DNA of 64,000 nt from CALRQJ02 sp943370285 (lineage in GTDB: Bacteria; Bacteroidota; Bacteroidia; Chitinophagales; Chitinophagaceae). The stretch lies in NCBI GenBank assembly GCA_943370285.1, contig CALRQJ020000009.1, positions 119,277 to 183,276 of the forward strand. The letters are read 5' to 3'. Each line of letters opens with the position of its first letter. Within the stretch, counting starts at the first letter, position 1. Under the pieces are notes generated by a model. That model ran no database searches. It saw only the letters and a list, made by a program, of their open reading frames with translations, and was not told where the DNA came from. The translations under genes were made by a program, and so were the position numbers. Positions 1-7,346 of this stretch are shown one piece after another.

Positions 1-315
1 TTAATTACATCTTTGTTACAAGAGATTAGACCTACTACAAAAATGAATAGTAAAGACAATTTTACAGGTCTGAATAATTCTAAAGCCAACATAACAATTT
101 ATATTTATTGATGCAAAACTATACTGCCACTTTACCATAATCAATCGCATAAACGGGTGAATTGTTAGCGCTATACATCATTCATTCTACTAAGAGCAAG
201 TGCTCAATTGTTCGTTGAAGAGCAATTGCTGAAAACACTTGATTTAACAACAATTCCAAAGCGTCGATTTGTAAAACAAACGCTAAATCGCTTATTCCTG
301 CTTACTTTTACCGTC
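1..315. other. Intergenic region upstream of the first gene; nothing firm
   Basis: No convincing gene is visible. An open frame runs back from the methyltransferase to a TTG at 208, but that extension is low-complexity and lacks family similarity. Around 196-232 there are short palindromes: GAGCA-AG-TGCTC, then AGCAATTGCT. They could be an operator or part of a leader hairpin. No exact TAnnTTTG promoter element was found. Confidence 0.4.
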
Positions 316-1494
316 ATGAATTACTTTACAACACCCGGTCGTATTTTCATTACTTGCAATAAAAGATTAGCCCCTTATCTTGCTATAGAGACAGCGGCTT
401 TAGGCTATTCCATCGAACAAACCCTTGCAACAGGTGTGGTGCTCACAGGCACCATGACCGATTGTATCAAACTTAACTTACATCTGCGCTGTGCCAGTCA
501 GGTCATGTATTCCATCAAAAGTTTTACTTGCCGTGGCCCCGAAGATTTATATAAAGTGTCCAAACAAATTCCTTGGGAAAATATCATTCCCGCCGATGGT
601 TATTTCTCCATCAGCAGCACGGTATATCACCACAGTATTCGTACCGATATGTTTGCTAACGTAAAAGTGAAAGATGCCATTGCAGATAGAATGAGAGATA
701 AAACCGGCAAACGACCCAATGCCGGACCGTTATTAGACAACACTGTTATTTTTTTATTTTGGAAAGACGAAGAAGCAGAATTGTTTATTGATACCTCAGG
801 TGAAACTTTAGCTAAACATGGCTATAGAAAAATTCCGGGAAAAGCACCTATGTTAGAAGCTTTAGCTGCTGCCACTTTATTAGCTACCAATTGGGATAGG
901 AAATCCCCTTTTATAAATCCGATGTGCGGTTCAGGTACATTAGCCATTGAAGCAGCCATGTTGGCTACCAATCGCAAACCCGGTTTGTTCAGGGATAATT
1001 ATGCTTTCATGCATGTTATCGGTTATCAAGCGGATTATTATTTGCAAGAAAAAAAATTATTACAAGATGCAGTAACCGAAGTGCCGGGATTGGAAGTTTA
1101 TGCTACCGATATTAGTGAAGATGCCATCAATGTAACAAAAATCAATGCCGGTTTTGCCGGTGTGGCAGATTATCTACAGCCCAATGTTTGTGACTTTGCT
1201 GCTACAACAGTTCCGCAGGGTAAAACCGGTGTAGTGATGTTTAATCCTGAGTATGGAGAACGCTTAGGCGATGAAGCCGAACTGCAAGCCACTTATGCCT
1301 TAATCGGCGATTTTATGAAGCAGCAGTGCAAAGGATATACCGGCTACATTTTCACCGGCAATATGGATTTAGCCAAGAAAATTGGACTAAAAGCTAGCCG
1401 CAGAATTGAATTTTACAATGGTAAAATAGATTGTCGTTTGCTTATGTATGAATTATATGCCGGCACTAAGCAAGTACCATCAACTACCGCCTAA
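316..1494 (+). CDS. THUMP-domain class I SAM-dependent 23S rRNA guanine-N2 methyltransferase (RlmL/YcbY N-terminal-half type)
   Basis: Predicted to methylate a guanine (N2) in 23S rRNA in the cytoplasm. From the ATG at 316 the protein is 392 residues, the usual size of the stand-alone Bacteroidota form. An N-terminal THUMP-like RNA-binding part is followed by a Rossmann methyltransferase fold. The SAM-binding loop NPMCGSGT lies near residue 200 and the catalytic NPEYGER motif (the N-P-x-Y/F class) near residue 309. The open frame extends to a TTG at 208, but conserved sequence begins at MNYFTTPGRI, so 316 is preferred. The 3' end overlaps the convergent DUF1415 gene by 15 bases. The family assignment is firm; the exact target base (G2445-like) is inferred from RlmL. 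Confidence 0.87.
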   Translation: MNYFTTPGRIFITCNKRLAPYLAIETAALGYSIEQTLATGVVLTGTMTDCIKLNLHLRCASQVMYSIKSFTCRGPEDLYKVSKQIPWENIIPADGYFSISSTVYHHSIRTDMFANVKVKDAIADRMRDKTGKRPNAGPLLDNTVIFLFWKDEEAELFIDTSGETLAKHGYRKIPGKAPMLEALAAATLLATNWDRKSPFINPMCGSGTLAIEAAMLATNRKPGLFRDNYAFMHVIGYQADYYLQEKKLLQDAVTEVPGLEVYATDISEDAINVTKINAGFAGVADYLQPNVCDFAATTVPQGKTGVVMFNPEYGERLGDEAELQATYALIGDFMKQQCKGYTGYIFTGNMDLAKKIGLKASRRIEFYNGKIDCRLLMYELYAGTKQVPSTTA

Positions 1495-2031
1495 ACATGC
1501 ATTGCGAAGCAGTTGCATGTAGGCCAATCCTTTTTCACGGGCAAATTGAATGTTGCGTTCGGGAATACTATCGGGGTCGGGAAAACTATCGAGGGCCGCT
1601 TCAATACTTTCTTCTCGCAGTAAATGCAACATGGGATAAGGAGAACGATTGGTATAATTAGCCGGATCTTCTAAATCGGCACCGGCAAAGCAATACAGCG
1701 GATGAAAACTAGCTACTTGATAAATACCTTCATAGCCTTCTTGTTCAATTAATGCTTCTGCCCATTCTACTAATTTCAAGTACAAATCAAATCGTTTAAA
1801 GCCTTCGGGAAAGATGACTACCGTAGTTGCAATATCTTCCGATTGATCTAATCGTTTCAATTCTTCGAGCATCGCTTCTAAAGCTGCTGCTGTTTCCGTT
1901 GTTTCGCTAACTCGATAATGTACGGCATCTTGCTTTACAACCGGCAAAGCAAAGGGACAAAAATTACAACCAATGACAACATCGGTTAGCCATTGTTTGG
2001 TTTGTGCAATAATGGTAGCTGAAGTATTCAT
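1480..2031 (-). CDS. DUF1415 family protein
   Basis: A 183-residue soluble protein matching the DUF1415 family: an N-terminal helix leading to a VIGCNFCPFA block (residues 19-28, with Cys22 and Cys25), a central TTVVIFPEGF-like strand, the FHPLYCFAG segment, and a C-terminal SPYPMLHLLREESI block. The biochemical function of the family is unknown; the conserved CxxC pair suggests metal or redox chemistry, which is an inference. There is no signal peptide. The gene is convergent with the methyltransferase and overlaps its last 15 bases. It is divergent from the nuo operon across a 246-base gap. Confidence 0.85.
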   Translation of the reverse strand: MNTSATIIAQTKQWLTDVVIGCNFCPFALPVVKQDAVHYRVSETTETAAALEAMLEELKRLDQSEDIATTVVIFPEGFKRFDLYLKLVEWAEALIEQEGYEGIYQVASFHPLYCFAGADLEDPANYTNRSPYPMLHLLREESIEAALDSFPDPDSIPERNIQFAREKGLAYMQLLRNACLGGS

Positions 2032-2204
2032 GTAAGGCGGTAAAATTAAATACTAATAAATGATTGACAACTCAATTTTTTGTTCTCTTATAACCAATTG
2101 GGTATTCTAACCTAATTTGAATAGCATTCCAATTTCAGCCTAAGCTGTAATATATGATGGTGATACTTTAGAATATCAACATGATTATTATCAGTTGTAC
2201 ACAT

Positions 2205-2214
2205 GACAAATGTC
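2205..2214. promoter_or_regulatory. Short palindrome upstream of nuoA, possible operator
   Basis: GACAAATGTC (arms GACA/TGTC) lies 64 bases before the nuoA start and is flanked by GTACA (2197-2201) and TGTAC (2215-2219), giving an imperfect dyad of about 23 bases. The same 10-mer occurs on the opposite strand in the promoter region of the RES/Xre pair (24992-25001). No exact TAnnTTTG element is present in the 2032-2277 gap. The role is speculative. Confidence 0.25.
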
Positions 2215-2277
2215 TGTACCAAGGCATTTGAATTTTACATTAACTTCACTCATCTTTAAACGATAAATCCATTTTAT

Positions 2278-2628
2278 ATGGGGCCTTTATCACTGCTTGT
2301 TTTAACTGCCGCTGCTGTAGCCTTTTCTTTTGGCGGAATTCTTATCGCAAAAATTATGGTAAAGGGTTCTAAAAACCCACAAAAAGGTCAGGCCTACGAA
2401 TGTGGTATTCCTACAGCCGGTACCCCTTGGAATCAATTCAATGTAGGCTACTATTTATTTGCATTGATTTTTTTAATTTTTGATGTAGAGTTGATATTCA
2501 TGTACCCATGGGCTGTTGTGGTAAAACAAGTGGGTATGATGGCATTAGTAGAAATTATCATTTTTATATTCATTCTTTTTATGGGTTTTTTATATGCTCA
2601 CAAAAAAGGAGCATTAAAATGGATGTAA
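2278..2628 (+). CDS. nuoA: NADH-quinone oxidoreductase subunit A
   Basis: A 116-residue membrane subunit of respiratory complex I, with three hydrophobic helices (about residues 5-28, 58-80 and 86-108). The conserved loop between helices 1 and 2 contains YECGIPTAGTPWNQFNVGYY; the Cys in YECG is the hallmark residue of the family. The FLIFDVELIFMYPWA segment in helix 2 is diagnostic. It is the first gene of the complex I operon, with nuoB 42 bases downstream. It helps form the quinone-site gate between the membrane arm and the NuoB/D/H junction. Confidence 0.97.
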   Translation: MGPLSLLVLTAAAVAFSFGGILIAKIMVKGSKNPQKGQAYECGIPTAGTPWNQFNVGYYLFALIFLIFDVELIFMYPWAVVVKQVGMMALVEIIIFIFILFMGFLYAHKKGALKWM

Positions 2629-2670
2629 TGCAATGCTAACAAGATATAAACGTAAAGTAGATACCATATT

Positions 2671-3237
2671 ATGAGTGCCGAAAACAACGACATACAACAT
2701 ATCACTACCATCAAAGAAATTGAAGGTACATTTCCCGGGCAAATTGTAGAAGCTCCCGGTGGTGGTATTGTAACGAGTAAGTTAGATGATGTCATCAATT
2801 GGGCAAGGTCTAACTCTTTATGGCCACTCACTTTTGCTACCAGTTGTTGTGGCATTGAGATGATGGCAGTGGCCTCGGCTAAATATGATTTCTCCAGATT
2901 TGGATTTGAAGTAGCCCGTGCTACACCAAGACAAGCAGATGTAATTATCATTGCCGGAACAATTGTCAACAAAATGGCACCGGTTTTAAAACGTTTGTAC
3001 GATCAAATGGCCGACCCCAAATATGTGATTGCTATGGGTGCTTGTGCTATTAGCGGCGGACCATTTTTTTACAATACGTATTCTGTAGTAAAAGGTGCAG
3101 ACCATGTTATCCCGGTAGATGTGTATGTTGCCGGCTGTCCGCCAAGGCCCGAAGCTTTATTACATGCCCTCATCACTTTACAAGAGAAAATAAAAATGGG
3201 TATGACAAGAGAACAAATAAGGGAACAACAAGTATAA
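2671..3237 (+). CDS. nuoB: NADH-quinone oxidoreductase subunit B (N2 cluster)
   Basis: A 188-residue peripheral-arm subunit that carries the terminal 4Fe-4S cluster N2 passing electrons to quinone. All four ligands are present: the adjacent Cys59-Cys60 in TSCCGIEMM, Cys125 in MGACA, and Cys156 in AGCPPRPE. The length is normal for the family. nuoC starts 3 bases after the stop, so translation is tightly coupled. Confidence 0.98.
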   Translation: MSAENNDIQHITTIKEIEGTFPGQIVEAPGGGIVTSKLDDVINWARSNSLWPLTFATSCCGIEMMAVASAKYDFSRFGFEVARATPRQADVIIIAGTIVNKMAPVLKRLYDQMADPKYVIAMGACAISGGPFFYNTYSVVKGADHVIPVDVYVAGCPPRPEALLHALITLQEKIKMGMTREQIREQQV

Positions 3238-3240
3238 ATT

Positions 3241-3696
3241 ATGACCAACGAAGTAATAAAAGAACAACTCACTACACTATTCCCCGAAGCCACTTTTGAA
3301 GAAGGTGGCGAATGGGTAAATATGTTTGTTGCACCTGAGGCACTTGTGCTAACTGCTGCAACCATCAGGCAACATCCGGGTTTGGGTTTCGATTATTTGT
3401 TCTGCTTAACTTGTGTAGATTGGAAAACACATTTAACAATGGTATACCATTTCAGCTCTACCACTTACAGACATCAGTTGGTGATCAAATCAAAATTAGA
3501 TAGCACAAATCCGGCCATTGATACGCTGTCTAGTTTATGGCCTGCGGCCGAATTGTTTGAACGAGAAGTGTATGAATTGTTTGGCGTTCATTTCAACAAT
3601 CACCCCGATTTACGAAAATTAATTTTGCCCGATGATTGGGAAGGCTATCCATTACGGAAAAATTATGAAGACCCCATCAATATGATAAAATTATAG
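3241..3696 (+). CDS. nuoC: NADH-quinone oxidoreductase subunit C
   Basis: A 151-residue hydrophilic subunit of the complex I connecting module. The signature block FEREVYELFGVHFNNHPDLRK and the following LPDDWEGYPLRK are present near the C-terminus. It is separate from nuoD, unlike the fused NuoCD of enterobacteria and Bacteroides. The gene follows nuoB by 3 bases and precedes nuoD by 33 bases. Confidence 0.97.
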   Translation: MTNEVIKEQLTTLFPEATFEEGGEWVNMFVAPEALVLTAATIRQHPGLGFDYLFCLTCVDWKTHLTMVYHFSSTTYRHQLVIKSKLDSTNPAIDTLSSLWPAAELFEREVYELFGVHFNNHPDLRKLILPDDWEGYPLRKNYEDPINMIKL

Positions 3697-3729
3697 TAAC
3701 ACATATTCATGATGACTGAATTACAATAG

Positions 3730-4869
3730 ATGTACAGAGAAACTACCATACTAAATAACGAGCAGCAAGCTGCAACCACCAATGATGATATGGTTATCAA
3801 TATTGGTCCGCAACACCCTGCTACACATGGCGTACTGCATTTGGTAATCACACTCAATGGCGAAACCATAAAGAAAGTTGAACCGCACCTCGGTTATATT
3901 CATCGTTCTATCGAAAAAATGTGTGAAAGCCTCTCCTACCGCCAGTTTATTTATGTCACCAGCAGAATGGATTATTTAAGTGCACATATCAATAACCATG
4001 CTTGTGCATTATGTGTAGAAAAGGGATTACAAATAGAAATTCCGCCAAGAGCTCAATACATCCGTGTTATTATGGATGAACTCACCAGAATTGCTTCGCA
4101 TGAATTATGGTGGGGTGCTATGGCTATGGATTTGGGAGCATTTACGCCTTTCTTTCATGCCTTTAGAGAAAGAGAAACCATTAATGATATTATGGAAGAA
4201 ACTTGCGGTGCAAGATTAACCATGAACTATATGGTGCCGGGTGGTGTGATGGCAGATATTCATCCCAATTTTCAACAGCGAGTTAAAGATTTTATTCAGT
4301 TGTTCAAATCAAAGATTCATGAATATGATGAACTGGTAACAGGTAATATCATTTTTCAAAATCGTATGAAAGGAGTTGGCATACTCAGCAAAGAAGATGC
4401 AATTGCTTATGGTTGTACCGGCCCTGTTGGTCGTGGTAGCGGATTGAGTTGTGATATTCGCAAAATTCACCCTTACGAAATCTATGATCAAGTACAATTT
4501 GATGAGGTATTAGAAACAGCAGGAGATTCATTTGCCCGATATATGGTACGCATTAGAGAAATGCACCAATCCATTCGTATTATCGAACAATTGATTGATA
4601 ATATTCCTGAAGGAGAATTTCAAGCCAAAACAAAAGCAGTATTAAAATTACCAAAAGGCGAATTCTACCAACGAGTAGAAACAGCCAGAGGCGAATTAGG
4701 TGTTTATATTGTAAGCGAAGGTGGAACAACCCCTTACAGAATTAAATTTCGTTCACCGGGTTTCTCCAATTTATCAGCATTGAATCACATGACAAAAGGC
4801 GGAAAAATTGGAGACCTTGTTGCGGCAATGGGAACATTAGATTTGGTGATACCGGATATTGACAGATAG
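3730..4869 (+). CDS. nuoD: NADH-quinone oxidoreductase subunit D (49 kDa)
   Basis: A 379-residue quinone-site subunit related to the large subunit of [NiFe] hydrogenases. The quinone-binding loop GPQHPATHG is at residues 26-34. PHLGYIHRSIEK, a TGPVGRGSG-type block and the C-terminal RIKFRSPGFSNLSAL motif are all conserved, and the protein ends in IDR as usual. In a 14-gene operon, nuoE, nuoF and nuoG would follow. Here the next gene is nuoH: its frame is open from a TTG at 4859 inside the nuoD end, and its first ATG lies 34 bases after the nuoD stop. Confidence 0.98.
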   Translation: MYRETTILNNEQQAATTNDDMVINIGPQHPATHGVLHLVITLNGETIKKVEPHLGYIHRSIEKMCESLSYRQFIYVTSRMDYLSAHINNHACALCVEKGLQIEIPPRAQYIRVIMDELTRIASHELWWGAMAMDLGAFTPFFHAFRERETINDIMEETCGARLTMNYMVPGGVMADIHPNFQQRVKDFIQLFKSKIHEYDELVTGNIIFQNRMKGVGILSKEDAIAYGCTGPVGRGSGLSCDIRKIHPYEIYDQVQFDEVLETAGDSFARYMVRIREMHQSIRIIEQLIDNIPEGEFQAKTKAVLKLPKGEFYQRVETARGELGVYIVSEGGTTPYRIKFRSPGFSNLSALNHMTKGGKIGDLVAAMGTLDLVIPDIDR

Positions 4870-5992
4870 TAATCAGCATGCCCAAAAGGCATATCAACTT
4901 TTAATGCAAGGATGTATGTTAAGTTTAGAAGGCATTACAAAAAACATTCAGGTTTGGTTGAATAATACATTTGATCCAACTTGGGCATTAGTGATACAAT
5001 GTGTCATCATTCTGCTCTGTGCCATTGGCTTATTTGCAGGGTTGGGTTTGGTATTGGTATTGATGGAAAGAAAAGTAGCAGCTTGGATGCAAATCAGACT
5101 TGGCCCCAACAGAGTTGGCCCTAAAGGAATGTTTCAAAGTTTAGCCGATACACTAAAACTCATCATGAAAGAAGGTTTAACACCTGATGGTGCGGATAAG
5201 TTTTTGTTCAATGTAGCTCCTTATATCGTGATGATTGTTGCGATGTTATTACTAGCGCCAATTGCTTTTGCTAAGAATTTTCAAATTTGGGATTTGAATA
5301 TTGGCGTACTCTATATCTCTGCCATTTCTTCTATTTCAGTAATTGGTGTTTTAATGGCTGGATGGGCAAGCAATAATAAATACTCTTTATTAGGAGCCAT
5401 GCGAAGTGGTGCACAAATTGTAAGCTATGAATTATCTGCCGGCTTATCGGTATTATCTATTGTTGTGCTGACCGGTAGTTTAAGTATGAATGATATTATT
5501 GTATCGCAACAAACCGGTTGGTGGATTTTCAAAGGTCATATTCCGGCCATCATTGCATTTGTCATTTTTATTATAGCTGTTACAGCCGAAACCAACCGAG
5601 CTCCTTTTGATTTGGCAGAAGCTGAATCTGAATTAACAGCAGGTTTTCATACCGAATATTCGGGGATGAAATTTGCCTTATTTTTTTTAGCAGAATACAT
5701 TAACATTTTTATTGCATGTGCTTTGGGTGCTACGCTATTTTTTGGTGGATGGATGCCTTTACACATTGGCAATTGGGATAGCTTTAATCAGGTGATGGAT
5801 TATATCCCTTCTTCTATTTGGTTTTTTGGGAAAGTATTTATGCTCATTTTTTTAATCATGTGGTTTAGGTGGACTTTCCCTCGATTAAGAATTGATCAAC
5901 TACTCAATTTAGAGTGGAAGTATTTGTTACCCATTAGCATGTTCAATTTGTTATTTGTCACATTAATGGCCATCAAAGGCTGGCATTTTTAA
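4859..5992 (+). CDS. nuoH: NADH-quinone oxidoreductase subunit H
   Basis: A membrane subunit of complex I that contacts the peripheral arm and lines the quinone channel; about eight or nine transmembrane helices are visible. Diagnostic blocks are ERKVAAWMQIRLGPNRVGP near the N-terminus and ETNRAPFDLAEAESELTAG in the third quarter, containing the conserved acidic residues of the E-channel. The frame opens at TTG 4859, overlapping nuoD by 11 bases (377 residues). ATG codons at 4904 and 4916 are equally plausible starts, because family similarity begins after them. nuoI follows 9 bases downstream. Confidence 0.95.
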   Translation: MTDSNQHAQKAYQLLMQGCMLSLEGITKNIQVWLNNTFDPTWALVIQCVIILLCAIGLFAGLGLVLVLMERKVAAWMQIRLGPNRVGPKGMFQSLADTLKLIMKEGLTPDGADKFLFNVAPYIVMIVAMLLLAPIAFAKNFQIWDLNIGVLYISAISSISVIGVLMAGWASNNKYSLLGAMRSGAQIVSYELSAGLSVLSIVVLTGSLSMNDIIVSQQTGWWIFKGHIPAIIAFVIFIIAVTAETNRAPFDLAEAESELTAGFHTEYSGMKFALFFLAEYINIFIACALGATLFFGGWMPLHIGNWDSFNQVMDYIPSSIWFFGKVFMLIFLIMWFRWTFPRLRIDQLLNLEWKYLLPISMFNLLFVTLMAIKGWHF

Positions 5993-6001
5993 ACGTAGCT
6001 T

Positions 6002-6478
6002 ATGTTTATCGTTAATTATATCAAAGAAGTGTATAATGCTTGTAAATCGTTGCTGATAGGCATGCGACGTACCGGCTATTATTTCACCCACCATAAAGAA
6101 ATCATCACTCAACAATATCCCGACAATAAGGCTACACTTAACCTGCCTGAACGTTTTCGTGGTGAAGTTGTGATGACTCACGATGAAAATAATGAACATG
6201 CCTGTACGGGTTGTACGGCTTGCGAATTAGCTTGTCCTAACGGCACCATTAAAATTATCACCAAACAAGAAATGAATGCCGAAGGCAAAAAGAAAAAAGC
6301 CATAGACACTTTTATTTATCACCTCGAACTCTGCACCATGTGCAATTTATGTATTGAGGCTTGCCCGACCGATGCCATCAAAATGGCTCAAACTTTTGAA
6401 CATAGTGTATTTGACCGAAGCAAGCTTACCAAAAGATTAAATCAACCGGGTTCTAAAATAAGGGAGGGAGTAGAATAA
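6002..6478 (+). CDS. nuoI: NADH-quinone oxidoreductase subunit I (2x[4Fe-4S] ferredoxin-like)
   Basis: A 158-residue subunit carrying clusters N6a and N6b. The two binding motifs are intact: Cys68, 71, 74 and 78 in CTGCTACELACP, and Cys111, 114, 117 and 121 in CTMCNLCIEACP. In complete complex I this subunit receives electrons from NuoG. Here NuoG is not encoded in the operon, so NuoI may be the entry point for a soluble donor such as ferredoxin (inference). The stop overlaps the nuoJ start in a TAATG arrangement, with a purine-rich AGGGAGGGAG just before it, one of the few SD-like sites in the operon. Confidence 0.97.
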   Translation: MFIVNYIKEVYNACKSLLIGMRRTGYYFTHHKEIITQQYPDNKATLNLPERFRGEVVMTHDENNEHACTGCTACELACPNGTIKIITKQEMNAEGKKKKAIDTFIYHLELCTMCNLCIEACPTDAIKMAQTFEHSVFDRSKLTKRLNQPGSKIREGVE

Positions 6479-6996
6479 TGTCACTAATATTATTTGCATT
6501 TTACTGTATTGCTGCGTTCATCTTAATTACAGGTGTACTAGCAGTTACTACAAGAAAAATATTTCGTTCAGCCATTTGGCTGTTATTCTCTTTAATTGGT
6601 ATTGCCGCATTGTACTTTTTATTGGCCGTAGAATTTATTGCGGCAGTACAGATCATAGTATATGTTGGCGGTATTGTGGTGCTAATTATATTCTCGATTT
6701 TTCTTACTCAAAAATCAGGCGAATTAATGCCAAAACCTGTTGCCAAAAGAAAATGGTTTGCTGCTTTAGCAGTATTGTTTGGCTTTGCGTTTGTAGCCAA
6801 TCTTATTCGTGAACATCAATTTGCTACTGATGCTACTCAACCATTTGGATTAACAGTGAATAAAATTGGTACGCAAATGCTCAGCACAGAAGCCGGTGGG
6901 TTTGCATTACCGTTTGAGTTGGTGAGTATGCTTTTGTTAGCTGCTATGATTGGTTGTATTGTTATTGCTATGAAAGTTAAAACTGAAACAACATGA
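6478..6996 (+). CDS. nuoJ: NADH-quinone oxidoreductase subunit J
   Basis: A 172-residue membrane subunit with five predicted transmembrane helices. The family block AVQIIVYVGGIVVLIIF in helix 3, which contains the pi-bulge implicated in coupling, is present. The start overlaps the nuoI stop by one base, and the end overlaps the nuoK start in an ATGA arrangement, so the three genes are translationally coupled. Confidence 0.96.
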   Translation: MSLILFAFYCIAAFILITGVLAVTTRKIFRSAIWLLFSLIGIAALYFLLAVEFIAAVQIIVYVGGIVVLIIFSIFLTQKSGELMPKPVAKRKWFAALAVLFGFAFVANLIREHQFATDATQPFGLTVNKIGTQMLSTEAGGFALPFELVSMLLLAAMIGCIVIAMKVKTETT

Positions 6997-7307
6997 ATGA
7001 CATTCCATTAACACATATTTTGTTCTTAAGTACAGCATTGTTTTTCATAGGTATGTATGGCATGTTTACAAGGCGTAACATGATTACAATGCTCATGTCT
7101 ATCGAACTCATGTTGAACAGCGTCAATATCAACTTTATAGCTTTTAATAAATACCTGTTTCCTGGAAAATTAGATGGTGTATTTTTTACCATTTTCATCA
7201 TCACAGTAGCAGCAGCAGAAGTGGCTGTGGCAGTTGCCATCATCATTAATTTGTATCGAAGCCATCAATCAATTGATGTTGAAGATGCAACGGAATTGAA
7301 ATTTTAA
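6993..7307 (+). CDS. nuoK: NADH-quinone oxidoreductase subunit K
   Basis: A 104-residue, three-helix membrane subunit homologous to MrpC antiporter subunits. The SIELMLNSVNINF block in helix 2 carries the conserved membrane glutamate used in proton transfer, and the AAAEVAVAVAIIINLYR block in helix 3 carries the second conserved glutamate. The length is typical. It overlaps nuoJ by four bases; nuoL follows after 39 bases. Confidence 0.97.
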   Translation: MNDIPLTHILFLSTALFFIGMYGMFTRRNMITMLMSIELMLNSVNINFIAFNKYLFPGKLDGVFFTIFIITVAAAEVAVAVAIIINLYRSHQSIDVEDATELKF

Positions 7308-7346
7308 TGCTTTTGTAAAAGTATTGTATAAACGAAATGAACAAAC

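Noticed and set aside
208..315. N-terminal extension of the rRNA methyltransferase from TTG 208
   Set aside because: The extra 36 residues have no family similarity, and the ATG at 316 gives the usual N-terminus.
2598..3365. Minus-strand ORFs opposite nuoB and nuoC
   Set aside because: They are fully antisense to intact, motif-complete complex I genes and have no family features.
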